Shown here piece after piece: positions 1 through 8,930 of a stretch of DNA of 64,000 nt (position 1 is the first letter of the stretch; every line of letters starts with the position of its first letter). The DNA is from an uncultured Roseovarius sp. GTDB taxonomy: Bacteria > Pseudomonadota > Alphaproteobacteria > Rhodobacterales > Rhodobacteraceae. The stretch is taken from the NCBI RefSeq assembly GCF_947259555.1, contig NZ_CAMYMD010000026.1:62001-126000 (forward strand), read 5' to 3'. The notes beneath the pieces were generated by a model that saw only the letters and a program-made list of their open reading frames with translations, did not search any database and was not told the origin of the DNA. Made by a program: the position numbers and the translations under genes.

Positions 1-646
1 CTCCATCCGCCCCGCCGGGGCTACCTTCCATCCCGAAATCACGCACTTCGGTGTCGACCCGAACCGAGCCGCTCACCTGTGCGCTGTTGCCCGCCGCATC
101 GACAGACACGGCGCTTACCGGCGCGTCGTATTCGCCCAGTTCCAGACCGCTGCCATCGAAACTAGCCAACCAGTTGCCACTCGCATCGGCCAAGACATCC
201 TGCGTGTTCCCGGCAAAGCTGACCGTCACGGCCGCGCCCGGCGTCGCCACGCCACTCACCGCCACCTGTCCTTCGCTCTCGACCGCGTTCACCGTGCCGT
301 CACCGCTGACCGCAGCCGTGTCGACGCTCAGATCATTGGCCTCAGTGTCCACACTCACCGCTTGCCGAAGCTCGGTCACGTTGCCCGCCGCGTCGGTGGC
401 CACCGCCAAGATCTCGGCTCCGTAAGTGCCGCCCGCGATCTGCTCACCGGCGAAGCTGGCGTTCCAACTGCCATCTTCGGCCACCACCGCGTCGACCACT
501 GCATCGCCAAAACTCAGCTGCACGCTTGAGCCCGGCTCAACCTGTCCGGTCATGGTAAATCCGTCGGGTTGCTCGGCGGCGTTGATCACCCCATCCGCCC
601 CGCCGGGGCTACCTTCCATCCCGAAATCACGCACTTCGGTGTCGAC
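1..646. repeat. Tandem Ig-domain coding repeat, period 588 bp
   Basis: Bases 1-58 are almost identical to 589-646 (about two mismatches), an offset of 588 bp or 196 codons, equal to two Ig-like units. The next unit extends past the left edge. Near-identity at DNA level points to recent duplication or gene conversion within the adhesin. Confidence 0.8.
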
Positions 647-2245
647 ACGGAACGTTTCATCGGCGCGGCTCGGATTCCCGGCGGCGTCCACCGTGCTCGC
701 TGTCACGTCGACGTCAGCCTCTCCACCAGGCAGGCTGCCCGGTTCGAGCACCACGCTCCAGGTCCCATCCTCACCCGTGACCACGTCCTGGGTCTGACCG
801 GCGACCGTAACCTTGACGGGAGCGCCGGGAGTGGAACTTCCAGAAATCTTGACACCACCGGCCTCTTCCGCCGCGTTGACCACACCATCGCCGCCAACCG
901 CGTCGGACTCGATCGCGACAGGATGCGGCACAGTGTCGATCGCCACCGCGTCGACCACCTCCGCCGAGTTGCCGAAATCATCGGTCGCGGTAATCGTGAC
1001 CCCTGTCTCGCGCTCGCCACCCTGCACGTCAGCCGGGTTGAATACCACCTGCCACTGACCGTCCTCACCCACGACAGTGCTCTGTGTTGTCCCCTCCAGC
1101 TCGAGATCAACCTTGGCACCCGGCTCGCCAGTACCGGTGATCTCGATGCCATCGGCATAGTCTTCGGCATTGACCACATCGTCGGTCGACACCACGCCAT
1201 CCTCGATGACGATTGCCGGTGGCGTTGTGTCGATCACAACTATTGGCCCATCGAGGTTTGTCTCGGTACCATCCGGTTCGGTGACATTGACCACAACATC
1301 GTGTTCACCGTCCTCGGGGAAGGTTTCGCCTTCGAAGATGACATCCCACTCCCCGTTCTCGTCGGCCTCTGTGCTCACCTCCTGGTCTCCGATGGATACA
1401 TCCACCTCAGAGCCTGGCTCGGCCTGTCCGGTGATGGAAATCGACGGATCGCTTCCCTCATCGCCGCCTATGGTGATCGTTCCGTCCTCGTTTACGGAAG
1501 GTTCGATCCGCCCCGGGCCTTCACCGTTGTCGTTGTCTCCACCGGCATCACCCTCGCCGGTGTCCGTGCCATCCGTGACGTCTCCGTCTTCGTCAGCATC
1601 ATCGCCTTCGTCAGCTTCTTCATCGGCATCATCGCCTTCGTCGGCGCTTTCATCGGCATCATCAGAATTTTCAGCGTCGGACGTGCCCGGATCACCGCCT
1701 TCGACATCTCCTACACCGCCATCGCCTTCATCACCGCTCAGAATCGCGGCTGCGCCGAGACCTGCCGCGCCGACACCGCCCAATCCCAAAAGGCCGCTGC
1801 CCGCCAAAAGCCCGGTCCCAAGCATCGAGACCTCCTCATCGCCCGCCGGCGGCGTGACATCGCTGCCTCCCAGGAATATCAGCTCTTCATCCGGGCTCCA
1901 TTTGCCCCACTGTTCGGTTGGCCCGTATTGCGCATAAACGGCACCATCGATGCCTTCGCTCAACGTCACTTCGTTGAGATAGCCGTCAGCACTGATGAAA
2001 AGCCGACTCTCCGCAACTCCGGCCTCGCCGTAGTAGCCTTCGAGGACAACCACCCGCCCATCCGACAGGTTGATCACCAGATTGGATCCGTCCCGAGCAA
2101 ACCCCTGGACATCCATTTGCCTGATATTTAGAGAAATTTCCTGTTCGTGACCCGCCGGAATGACGGTAACCCCTTCCTGATCTGGAATTGAGCCACGCTG
2201 AGAATTGCCCGCATCTGTACGGGCGACGAAATCAATCACCTTCAT
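1..2245 (-). CDS. BapA-like Ig-repeat surface adhesin, N-terminal part (runs off left edge)
   Basis: About 748 residues are visible before the gene leaves the window. The N-terminus (MKVIDFVARTD..., residues 1-75) resembles the prefix domain of BapA/LapF-type biofilm adhesins. A glycine/alanine/leucine-rich stretch follows at about 140-170, then a very acidic Asp/Glu/Gly linker at about 170-250. From about 255 onward come repeated Ig-like units of about 95-100 residues, recognisable by ITG-type strands, GEDGxW turns and VDTxxP ends. Such proteins are normally several thousand residues long, secreted by type I machinery, and act in cell adhesion; that role is inferred from the family. No secretion gene is visible here because the downstream end lies outside. 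The ATG at 2245 is the start of the continuous reading frame. Long ORFs on the other strand here are shadows of the repeat coding. Confidence 0.85.
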   Translation of the reverse strand, partial: MKVIDFVARTDAGNSQRGSIPDQEGVTVIPAGHEQEISLNIRQMDVQGFARDGSNLVINLSDGRVVVLEGYYGEAGVAESRLFISADGYLNEVTLSEGIDGAVYAQYGPTEQWGKWSPDEELIFLGGSDVTPPAGDEEVSMLGTGLLAGSGLLGLGGVGAAGLGAAAILSGDEGDGGVGDVEGGDPGTSDAENSDDADESADEGDDADEEADEGDDADEDGDVTDGTDTGEGDAGGDNDNGEGPGRIEPSVNEDGTITIGGDEGSDPSISITGQAEPGSEVDVSIGDQEVSTEADENGEWDVIFEGETFPEDGEHDVVVNVTEPDGTETNLDGPIVVIDTTPPAIVIEDGVVSTDDVVNAEDYADGIEITGTGEPGAKVDLELEGTTQSTVVGEDGQWQVVFNPADVQGGERETGVTITATDDFGNSAEVVDAVAIDTVPHPVAIESDAVGGDGVVNAAEEAGGVKISGSSTPGAPVKVTVAGQTQDVVTGEDGTWSVVLEPGSLPGGEADVDVTASTVDAAGNPSRADETFRVDTEVRDFGMEGSPGGADGVINAAEQPDGFTMTGQVEPGSSVQLSFGDAVVDAVVAEDGSWNASFAGEQIAGGTYGAEILAVATDAAGNVTELRQAVSVDTEANDLSVDTAAVSGDGTVNAVESEGQVAVSGVATPGAAVTVSFAGNTQDVLADASGNWLASFDGSGLELGEYDAPVSAVSVDAAGNSAQVSGSVRVDTEVRDFGMEGSPGGADG
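1590..1670. repeat. 30-bp tandem microrepeat in the acidic linker
   Basis: The 16-mer CATCATCGCCTTCGTC begins at 1597 and again at 1627, and a diverged third copy begins at 1657, giving a 30-bp period. On the coding (minus) strand it encodes ten-residue Asp/Glu/Ala repeats of the adhesin linker. The length of such tracts can vary by slippage. Confidence 0.7.
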
Positions 2246-2563
2246 AACACCACCACTCTTGCCTCAGAACTCAGCACTTGAACGTGCCGATTTGTTTTCT
2301 GACCGTAAATTACCTTTTTTTTGACACTATCGCTAGGTGTTTTTACTCTAAAGATACCAATATGTGCATATTTCCCATATATTTCGCCACTTAGGTCCCG
2401 CGCAAAATCTCCGCGCCACACGCCCAAGCCGACCAGATATCATGCGACACACTCTTTGCGCGCTTTCCTGGCCACACATCAGCAGCACAAGGGGTTGACG
2501 CGGGCGCACCGGCTCCACAAAGTCACACAGTTTTGCACTGACCCGAACCACAGGGAGTACACC
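2246..2563. promoter_or_regulatory. AT-rich divergent intergenic region between adhesin and argE
   Basis: This 318-bp gap separates two divergent genes. It is much richer in A/T than its surroundings, with T-runs and TATG/CATA-type inverted motifs at about 2355-2390. A good rightward promoter lies inside it (separate entry). I see no convincing ORF. Control elements for the leftward adhesin presumably lie here too, but I could not pick out its promoter. Confidence 0.5.
2321..2349 (+). promoter_or_regulatory. Sigma-70 promoter upstream of argE
   Basis: A perfect -35 hexamer TTGACA at 2321-2326, a 17-bp spacer and a -10-like TACTCT at 2344-2349. It points toward argE and would give a leader of about 205 nt. 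Confidence 0.5.
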
Positions 2564-3730
2564 GTGACAACCCAGCTATCCGATACAGTGGCTCTCCTGC
2601 GCGATCTGATCGCCTTTCCCACGATTTCCGAACTCAGCAATCTCGATATGATCGCCTATCTCGGCCACAGGCTGGAATCCCACGGCGCGAGGGTGGACAT
2701 CTTTCACGACGAAATCGGGCATAAGGCCAATCTCTTCGCCACCATCGGCCCCGAAGACGTGGATGGCGGCATCGTGCTCTCGGGGCATTCCGACGTTGTG
2801 CCGGTGGCCGAACAGGACTGGGCCAGCGACCCATTCGAGCTGATCGAACATGACGGCCACCTCTACGGCCGCGGCACCTGCGACATGAAGGGCTTTATCG
2901 CCGCCGCCTGCGCCATGGCCCCGGTCTTTGCCGAAAAGGTCCGCGACCGCCCGGTTCACTTCGCTTTTACCTATGACGAAGAGGTCGGCTGCTTCGGCGC
3001 GCAGGCGCTAGTCGACAGCCTGAAAAAGCGCGGCATCCGCCCCGGAGTCGCGATCATCGGCGAACCCACCTCGATGCGCATCATCGAGGGCCACAAGGGC
3101 TGCTACGAATACACCACCCATTTCTGCGGTCTGGCCGGGCACGGCTCGCATCCCGCCCGCGGTGTAAACGCGGTCGAATACGCGGTGCGCTATGTCAACC
3201 GCCTCCTGGAACTCAAGGAATCGTTGCGCTTTCGCGCCCCGCCCGAAAGCCGCTTTGAGCCGCCCTGGACCACGATCAACACCGGCTCGATCAAGGGCGG
3301 CGTGGCGCATAACGTGATCGCCTCGAACGCCACCATCGAATGGGAAATGCGGCCCGTCACCCTGGCCGATGCCGAATTCGTAAAGGAGGACATGCGCCGC
3401 TATTGCGAAGAGGTGCTATTGCCCCGGATGTGCGGCGTCCACCCCGAGGCCAGCATCACCACCGAGGTGATCGGCGAGGTCGACGGGCTGGAACCGACAG
3501 AGATCAACGAGGCCAAGGACATCATGATGGAACTCACCGGTCGCAACGGCGCCGAGCTTGTGCCCTTCGGCACCGAGGCGGGGATCTTCCAGCAATACGG
3601 CATGTCGGCGGTAGTCTGCGGCCCCGGTTCGATCGAGCAGGCGCACAAGCCCGACGAATACGTCGCCCTAGACCAGTTGCAGCAATGCCTCGACATGCTG
3701 GGCCGCTTGGGCGACAAGCTCGCGGCCTGA
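2564..3730 (+). CDS. argE: Acetylornithine deacetylase
   Basis: An M20-family metallopeptidase of 388 residues, the usual ArgE size. It removes the acetyl group from N-acetylornithine to give ornithine for arginine synthesis, in the cytoplasm. The metal-site motifs are visible: GHSDVVPV (first His/Asp cluster), GRGTCDMKG, and EEVG with the general-base Glu, followed by GEPTSM and a dimerisation-domain segment GHGSHPARGVNAVEYA. The GTG start at 2564 is chosen because CAGGGAG lies seven bases upstream at 2551-2557 and the protein then begins at the family's normal N-terminus. An in-frame ATG at 2321 would add about 80 residues of non-homologous sequence. ArgE is the best fit, although related M20 deacylases cannot be fully excluded. 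Confidence 0.88.
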   Translation: MTTQLSDTVALLRDLIAFPTISELSNLDMIAYLGHRLESHGARVDIFHDEIGHKANLFATIGPEDVDGGIVLSGHSDVVPVAEQDWASDPFELIEHDGHLYGRGTCDMKGFIAAACAMAPVFAEKVRDRPVHFAFTYDEEVGCFGAQALVDSLKKRGIRPGVAIIGEPTSMRIIEGHKGCYEYTTHFCGLAGHGSHPARGVNAVEYAVRYVNRLLELKESLRFRAPPESRFEPPWTTINTGSIKGGVAHNVIASNATIEWEMRPVTLADAEFVKEDMRRYCEEVLLPRMCGVHPEASITTEVIGEVDGLEPTEINEAKDIMMELTGRNGAELVPFGTEAGIFQQYGMSAVVCGPGSIEQAHKPDEYVALDQLQQCLDMLGRLGDKLAA

Positions 3731-3825
3731 CGCGATTCCATTAGGGAATTCGGCCGATCCAAGCCATACTTCTGCCCATCCGCTCAGTCACCGCAGAGTG
3801 GCGGACACCGCATATGGGGGACGGT

Positions 3826-4458
3826 ATGACACTCAAGGTTATCGGCTCGGGTTTCGGGCGCACCGGCACCATGTCGACCAAACTGGCGTTGGAAGAGCTG
3901 GGCTTCGGCCCCTGTCATCACATGCTGGAGGTCATGCAACGCCCCGACCAGCCGGCGCATTGGGCCGCCATCGCCGCCGGTCGCCCGGTCGACTGGCACG
4001 CGGTCTTCGACGGCTTCAATGCCCAGGTGGACTGGCCCGGCGCTGCTGTCTGGCAGCAGACGATGCACGCTTTCCCCGAGGCCAAGGTGATCCATACCGA
4101 GCGCCCCGAAGAGGACTGGTGGCGCAGCTTCAGCACCACCATCAGCAAGTTTTTCACCAACGCGCCCACCATGGACCTGCCGCCGCATACTCAGGACATC
4201 TTTCGCACCATGTCTGGATGGTTCCTGAAGGAGACGTTCGAAGACCATACCGATCGCGACTGCGCCATCGCCGCATATCGCAGGAACAACAAGGCGGTGC
4301 GCGATCTGGTCCCGGCGGATCGCCTTCTGGTCTTTCATGTCGCAGACGGGTGGCGGCCGCTTTGCGATTTCCTAAACGTACCGGTGCCCGACACACCCTT
4401 CCCGCGCAGCAATCCGCGTGACGAGTTCTGGGCGCATTTCGGCGGTGAGCCTGCCTGA
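3826..4458 (+). CDS. Sulfotransferase family protein
   Basis: A 210-residue protein that starts almost at once with a P-loop-like PAPS-binding segment (GSGFGRTGTMSTKLALEELG), typical of the compact sulfotransferases seen in marine alphaproteobacteria. The later motif AKVIHTERPEEDWWRSF fits the second PAPS-contacting region (strand plus Arg), and LLVFHVADGWRPLCDFL near the C-terminus matches the family's end region. Substrate unknown. The start at 3826 (MTLK) is preferred over an in-frame ATG at 3814 because GGGGGA at 3816-3821 is placed as its ribosome site. It is convergent with trmB, with only 14 bases between the two ends. Confidence 0.75.
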   Translation: MTLKVIGSGFGRTGTMSTKLALEELGFGPCHHMLEVMQRPDQPAHWAAIAAGRPVDWHAVFDGFNAQVDWPGAAVWQQTMHAFPEAKVIHTERPEEDWWRSFSTTISKFFTNAPTMDLPPHTQDIFRTMSGWFLKETFEDHTDRDCAIAAYRRNNKAVRDLVPADRLLVFHVADGWRPLCDFLNVPVPDTPFPRSNPRDEFWAHFGGEPA

Positions 4459-4472
4459 GCGCGTGACGCCCC

Positions 4473-5186
4473 TCAGAGCCGCCGGAATGTCAGGTAATGC
4501 GGCACGCGGCCTTCGCGCAGAGCCTTTTGCTCGTAGCGCGTCGATATCCAGTCGCCCCAAGGCTCCCGCCAATCGGCAGGCCGCTCCGCCAGCCACTCGA
4601 ACCCGTGGCGCGGCACCTCTTCCAATGTCTGGCGCACGTAATCCGGAATATCCGTCGCCACCCGGAAAATAGCGCCGGGTTTCAGGCATTTGGAAAGCGG
4701 AGTTAAATGCTGCTTGGTCACGAACCTGCGCCTGTGATGGCGTTTCTTCGGCCATGGGTCAGGATAAAGCAGGAACGCCCGCGAGACGGATTGCTCCGGC
4801 AGAACGTCAAACATGTTGCGAACATCCCCCGGATAAACCGCAACGTTTTGCGAATCGGCATCGCGGATCTTGCCCAACAGCATCGCCACGCCATTGATAT
4901 AAGGCTCACAGCCGATGATCCCCACATCGGGGTTTTGGGCGGCCTGATGCACCATATGCTCGCCACCACCGAACCCGATTTCCAGCCAGACCTCCCGATC
5001 CCCAAAAAGCGTCTTGAGATCAATGGGATCGCGTTCGGGGTTCACCTCCCAATCGACCGGCCCGGGCGACAGTTTGCCCAGATCCTCGGCCAGATATTCC
5101 TCTTGCTTGGGGCGCAGGGCCTTGCCCTTGAACCGACCGTGAAAATTGCGCCACGGCGCGCCGGTCGGGTGCTTGTCTTGGCTCAT
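4473..5186 (-). CDS. trmB: tRNA (guanine-N7-)-methyltransferase
   Basis: 237 residues. It methylates G46 of tRNA at N7 using SAM. Visible family features are the SAM-binding EIGFGGGEHMVHQA (about residues 69-82), IGCEPYINGV, and the catalytic/tRNA-binding block LLYPDPWPKKRHHRRR followed by FVTKQHL. An alphaproteobacterial N-terminal extension (GRFKGKALRPKQ) is present. It lies 43 bases downstream of metK on the same strand, so it probably shares metK's transcript; a methyltransferase behind the SAM-making enzyme makes sense metabolically. Confidence 0.93.
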   Translation of the reverse strand: MSQDKHPTGAPWRNFHGRFKGKALRPKQEEYLAEDLGKLSPGPVDWEVNPERDPIDLKTLFGDREVWLEIGFGGGEHMVHQAAQNPDVGIIGCEPYINGVAMLLGKIRDADSQNVAVYPGDVRNMFDVLPEQSVSRAFLLYPDPWPKKRHHRRRFVTKQHLTPLSKCLKPGAIFRVATDIPDYVRQTLEEVPRHGFEWLAERPADWREPWGDWISTRYEQKALREGRVPHYLTFRRL

Positions 5187-5229
5187 AAAACTTAAACTGG
5201 CGCATGAGGTTCACGCGCCAGCCCCTTGA

Positions 5230-6396
5230 TCAAACGGATTTTTTCAGCGCCTCGACCAGATCGGTGCGCTCCCAGCTGAACCCGCCATCATCCTCGGGCG
5301 CGCGCCCGAAATGACCGTAGGCCGCCGTGCGCGCATAGATCGGACGGGTCAGCGACAGATGCTCACGAATGCCGCGCGGCGTCAGATCCATGTTCTGCGC
5401 AACCGCTTTCTCGATCTCCGCCTCATGCACCTGGCCGGTGCCATGCGTATCGACATAGATCGACAGCGGCCGCGCCACGCCGATCGCATAGCTCAGTTGC
5501 AGCGTGCATTTCTTTGCCAGACCGGCCGCCACGATGTTCTTGGCCAGATACCGCGCCGCATAGGCCGCGGAGCGGTCCACCTTGGTCGGGTCTTTGCCCG
5601 AGAACGCGCCGCCGCCATGCGGGGCCGCCCCGCCATAGGTATCCACGATGATCTTGCGTCCGGTAAGACCCGCATCCCCATCGGGGCCGCCGATCACGAA
5701 GGTGCCGGTGGGATTGACATGCCATTCGGTATTGCTCGTGATCCACTCTTTCGGCAGCACGTCCATAATATACGGCTCGACGATGGCGCGAATGTCGTCG
5801 CTCGTCTGCGCCGCGTCGGTATGCTGCGTGGACAGCACAAGCTGGGTCACCTCGACCGGCTTGCCATCCTCGTAGCGCAGGGTCAGCTGCGACTTGGCAT
5901 CGGGCCCTAGCGTCGGCTCGGCGCCGGATTTGCGCACCTCCGCCAGCCGCTTGAGGATCGCATGCGAGAACAGGATCGGCGCCGGCATGAGCGCATCGGT
6001 CTCATCGACCGCAAAGCCGAACATGATGCCCTGATCGCCCGCACCGTCGCGGTCCACGCCTTGCGCGATATGCGCCGACTGTGGATGAAGCATGTTGTGC
6101 AACTGCAAGGTATTCCAGTGAAATTCGTCCTGCTCGTACCCGATATCACGCACGCAGTCGCGTACGATCCCGTCGATCCGGCCCATGAAATCCGCAAGCC
6201 GAGACTTGTCCGACAGCCCCACCTCGCCGCCGACGACCACGCAATTGGTGGTGGCAAAGGTCTCGCAGGCGACACGCGCGTTCTCTTCCTCGGCGAGAAA
6301 CGCATCGAGGATCGCGTCGGAAATCCTATCGCAGACCTTATCGGGGTGCCCCTCCGAAACGGATTCGGAGGTGAAGAGATAGTTCTGTCTTGCCAT
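5230..6396 (-). CDS. metK: S-adenosylmethionine synthetase
   Basis: 388 residues, normal for MetK. It joins methionine and ATP to make SAM. The signature motifs are in order: SEGHPDK near residue 15, GDQGIMFG around 120, and the phosphate-loop [19 protein letters not shown] around 260. The start codon is preceded by a GGAG ribosome site at +6402-6407 that forms part of the SAM/SAH riboswitch, so translation is expected to fall as SAM rises. A strong promoter sits just upstream, so the gene has its own short transcript start. trmB follows on the same strand. Confidence 0.96.
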   Translation of the reverse strand: MARQNYLFTSESVSEGHPDKVCDRISDAILDAFLAEEENARVACETFATTNCVVVGGEVGLSDKSRLADFMGRIDGIVRDCVRDIGYEQDEFHWNTLQLHNMLHPQSAHIAQGVDRDGAGDQGIMFGFAVDETDALMPAPILFSHAILKRLAEVRKSGAEPTLGPDAKSQLTLRYEDGKPVEVTQLVLSTQHTDAAQTSDDIRAIVEPYIMDVLPKEWITSNTEWHVNPTGTFVIGGPDGDAGLTGRKIIVDTYGGAAPHGGGAFSGKDPTKVDRSAAYAARYLAKNIVAAGLAKKCTLQLSYAIGVARPLSIYVDTHGTGQVHEAEIEKAVAQNMDLTPRGIREHLSLTRPIYARTAAYGHFGRAPEDDGGFSWERTDLVEALKKSV

Positions 6397-6401
6397 GAAA
6401 G

Positions 6402-6444
6402 TGCTCCATTATGTGACGCCGTCACGCCAGGAAGCCGTTGTGAC
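6402..6444 (-). promoter_or_regulatory. SAM/SAH riboswitch in the metK leader
   Basis: Read leftward, the leader has a five-base stem arm GUCAC (complement of 6440-6444), the loop core AACGGCUUCCUGGC, the matching arm GUGAC (6421-6425), and then AAUGGAGCA, which contains the ribosome site. The core and the GGAGCA end match my memory of the published SAM/SAH riboswitch from Rhodobacterales metK leaders, where the ribosome site pairs with the loop as a pseudoknot when SAM is bound. The copy here differs in carrying about ten extra bases between the stem and the ribosome site; those bases include a second GUCAC (see findings). Position in front of metK is as known for the class. Confidence 0.85.
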
Positions 6445-6454
6445 GGGTTGCGTG

Positions 6455-6483
6455 TGGTTACGCCCACCTCCCGCAAGCGTCAA
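6455..6483 (-). promoter_or_regulatory. metK promoter
   Basis: On the minus strand: -35 TTGACG (complement of 6478-6483), a 17-bp spacer, -10 TAACCA (complement of 6455-6460). The predicted start falls at about 6448, just in front of the riboswitch. The -35 box lies only a few bases from the lnt stop at 6487. Confidence 0.6.
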
Positions 6484-6486
6484 TGC

Positions 6487-8010
6487 CTATCTTGGCGCCT
6501 GCGTCCGCCTGTGGCCCAGTGGTGACAAGGCGAGAAGCATGAGGAAACCCGCAAGCATTGGCCAGTCCCCGGTACGGGCGTATACCGTCGCTGGCAAAGG
6601 CGGAGGCAATGGCGCATCGCGCCAGCCTGCCTCGCCGAGGGGCAATGCCGCGCGCACCCGCCCGGCCGCGTCGATCATGGCGGACACGCCCGTATTCGCG
6701 ACCCGTATCATCGGCAACCCCTGCTCCGCACTCCGCAGCCGCGCTTGGGCAAGGTGTTGGTACGGGCCGGAAAACCTGCCGAACCAGGCGTCATTGGTGA
6801 TCAGAAGAATAAAATCGGGCCGTTCCTGCGCGGCGCGCAAATCCTGCGGGAAAACCCCTTCGTAGCAGATCAATGGCAAAGCTTTGCCAAGCGGGCCCAT
6901 GTCAAGGACACGCGCACCCGGCCCAGCTGAAAACCCCTGCCCCTCATTTGCGGCAAGGCCGTGGATGCCCCATCTTGCCAGCAGATCGCCATAGGGCAAA
7001 TATTCGCCAAAAGGGACAAGATGGTGTTTGTCGTAGACCGCCGACACACGCCCTCCGGCCTCGACCAGCGCGAGGGAATTATAGAGCCGCGTGCCCTCGT
7101 AACGCTGAACCCCGACCACCACCGGCGCGTCGCGCGCCGCCTGCGAAATGATCTCCAGCGTGCGACCCGCGTTATTGAGCAGGACCGGGACTGACGTCTC
7201 CGGCCATACGATCAGATCAGGCCGCGTCTCGCCCGCCGACGTAAAGGCCAGTTGCCGATCAAAAAAGCCCTGCATCTTGTCGGGGTGCCATTTTTCATGC
7301 TGGGGTGCGTTGGGTTGAATGAGACGAACCACCGATGCATCAAGCTTAGGGGCTGTGGCAGGCGTAAGCCAAGCACCCAGAGGCCAGAATAACCCAACCA
7401 CGGTCAAACCAGCGAGGCCGACGCGGGTCACGCCGGCGAGCGCGTGCCATAACGCCACTCCCGAGAAGACCACCAGCGCCAAAAGGCCCAGCGCCCCAAG
7501 ATATGCCGACCAGTGCAAGAACGCGGTGTCTATCAGAACATGCCCCGGCTGCGCCCACGGAAACCCGGTCAGGATATAGCCGCGCGCCGCCTCTGACAGT
7601 CCAAGGCCGCCAACAAACCCCATGGCCCCGCCGCCTGCGGCACGGCCCAATGCGAATCCGCCGGCCCAAAACAGCGCAAGCCCACCGGCCAGACCCAAAA
7701 GCGCAAAGGGTGCCATCCAGCCATGGCGCGCGGCATCTACAAGGAAAGGCTCAACAATCCAATTTAGAGACAGCAGGAAATACCCTGTCCCAAAGACCCA
7801 GCCAAGCCGCGCGGCTTGACGCCACCCAGCGCACTGCGAGAACAGCCCATAGCAAAGGGCCAGCGCGACAACTGTGAGCGGCCATGCCCCGACAGGGGCC
7901 TGCCCCAACGCGGCGAGCGCCCCTGTTAGGCCAACCACACAAACACGCGCCAATCGCGGCAAAGCCGAAACATGACAGACAATCGCCGCGACGCGGCCAG
8001 TGTCAGGCAT
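6487..8010 (-). CDS. lnt: Apolipoprotein N-acyltransferase
   Basis: 507 residues. It adds the third acyl chain to lipoproteins at the periplasmic face of the inner membrane. The N-terminal ~200 residues hold about six hydrophobic segments. A nitrilase-like domain follows, with the Glu of VWPETSVP, the Lys in the YDKHHLVPFGEYLP block and the nucleophile Cys in LICYEGVFP. A last membrane segment lies at the C-terminus. The ATG at 8010 overlaps the end of the CBS-domain gene by eight bases, so the two are probably translationally coupled. The gene order phoH-ybeY-corC-lnt is the widely conserved one. Confidence 0.93.
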   Translation of the reverse strand: MPDTGRVAAIVCHVSALPRLARVCVVGLTGALAALGQAPVGAWPLTVVALALCYGLFSQCAGWRQAARLGWVFGTGYFLLSLNWIVEPFLVDAARHGWMAPFALLGLAGGLALFWAGGFALGRAAGGGAMGFVGGLGLSEAARGYILTGFPWAQPGHVLIDTAFLHWSAYLGALGLLALVVFSGVALWHALAGVTRVGLAGLTVVGLFWPLGAWLTPATAPKLDASVVRLIQPNAPQHEKWHPDKMQGFFDRQLAFTSAGETRPDLIVWPETSVPVLLNNAGRTLEIISQAARDAPVVVGVQRYEGTRLYNSLALVEAGGRVSAVYDKHHLVPFGEYLPYGDLLARWGIHGLAANEGQGFSAGPGARVLDMGPLGKALPLICYEGVFPQDLRAAQERPDFILLITNDAWFGRFSGPYQHLAQARLRSAEQGLPMIRVANTGVSAMIDAAGRVRAALPLGEAGWRDAPLPPPLPATVYARTGDWPMLAGFLMLLALSPLGHRRTQAPR

Positions 8011-8890
8011 CCTGCGTTTCGGCGAGCCGCACGCGTACCCGCTTGATGCGGCGCGGGTCGGCTTCCATCACTTCGATCACCGGACCTGCAGGATGCTCGA
8101 TCACTTCGCCCCGCACCGGCACGCGGCCCAGAAGCATGAACACCAGCCCCCCCAGAGTATCAATTTCCTCTTCATCGACCTCTTCCACATCGGTCAACGA
8201 TTGGCCTATCTCGGCCTCGAACTCTTCCAGCGGTGTCTTGGCGAGAGCGACGTAGCAGCCCGGTCTCTCTTGCGTCCAGAATTGCCCCTCGTCGATGTCG
8301 TGCTCGTCTTCGATCTCACCGACGACCTGTTCGATAAGATCCTCAATGGTTACGAGACCGTCCACACCGCCATACTCGTCGATCACAAGGGCCATGTGCC
8401 GCCGCTCGGCCTGCATCTTCTGCAACAGAACGCCGATCGGCATCGAGGGCGGAACAAACAGCAGCGGCCTCAACAAATCCTTGAGTATGAACCGCGTGGT
8501 GCCCCCGTTAAAGCCATGCTTGAGTGCGAAATCCTTGAGGTGGATCATACCGGTGGGCGTATCGAGCGTACCTTCGTAAACCGGCAGCCGGGTCATGCCG
8601 CTGTCTCGAAAGACATGCACGAGGTCTTCGCGTGAAATCGTATCCGGTATCGACACGATCTCGGCTTTTGGGATCGCCACATCCTCAACCGCCATATTTC
8701 TAAGATTGCCGATGCCCGGCGCGCCGTTCACCGCCGCGCCCTGTGCGCCATCCTCCGAGGCATCCTCATCATCAGAAGAAAAAGCCCCAAAAATCCGGCG
8801 AAAAAATCCGCCATTTTCATCGGTTTCGTCATCGTGTTCCGGCTGCGCGCTCTGCGCTGCCGTAGACGATCCGTCTGTGCTGTCGTCCAT
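8003..8890 (-). CDS. CBS-domain CorC/TlyC-type protein
   Basis: 295 residues from the start chosen. It has an acidic, low-complexity N-terminus, a tandem CBS pair (about residues 75-200, with IVSIPDTISREDLVHVFRDSG and MALVIDEYGGVDGLVTIEDLIEQVVGEIEDEHD) and a C-terminal CorC_HlyC domain (about 215-290). The family has been linked to magnesium/cobalt efflux and envelope functions; its biochemical role is unsettled. The start at 8890 is chosen because an upstream in-frame start at 8962 would overlap ybeY and add unconserved residues; GGAAAG lies just ahead of it. It sits between ybeY and lnt in the usual cluster. Confidence 0.85.
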   Translation of the reverse strand: MDDSTDGSSTAAQSAQPEHDDETDENGGFFRRIFGAFSSDDEDASEDGAQGAAVNGAPGIGNLRNMAVEDVAIPKAEIVSIPDTISREDLVHVFRDSGMTRLPVYEGTLDTPTGMIHLKDFALKHGFNGGTTRFILKDLLRPLLFVPPSMPIGVLLQKMQAERRHMALVIDEYGGVDGLVTIEDLIEQVVGEIEDEHDIDEGQFWTQERPGCYVALAKTPLEEFEAEIGQSLTDVEEVDEEEIDTLGGLVFMLLGRVPVRGEVIEHPAGPVIEVMEADPRRIKRVRVRLAETQDA

Positions 8891-8930
8891 TCGTTTCTTT
8901 CCAAGTGACAGGGAAATGCCCCATGCACGC

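Noticed and set aside
569..2131. Long plus-strand ORF (520 codons) opposite the adhesin
   Set aside because: It is the antisense of repeat coding with biased codons; it has no ribosome site and no domain, while the minus-strand frame is a clear BapA-like protein.
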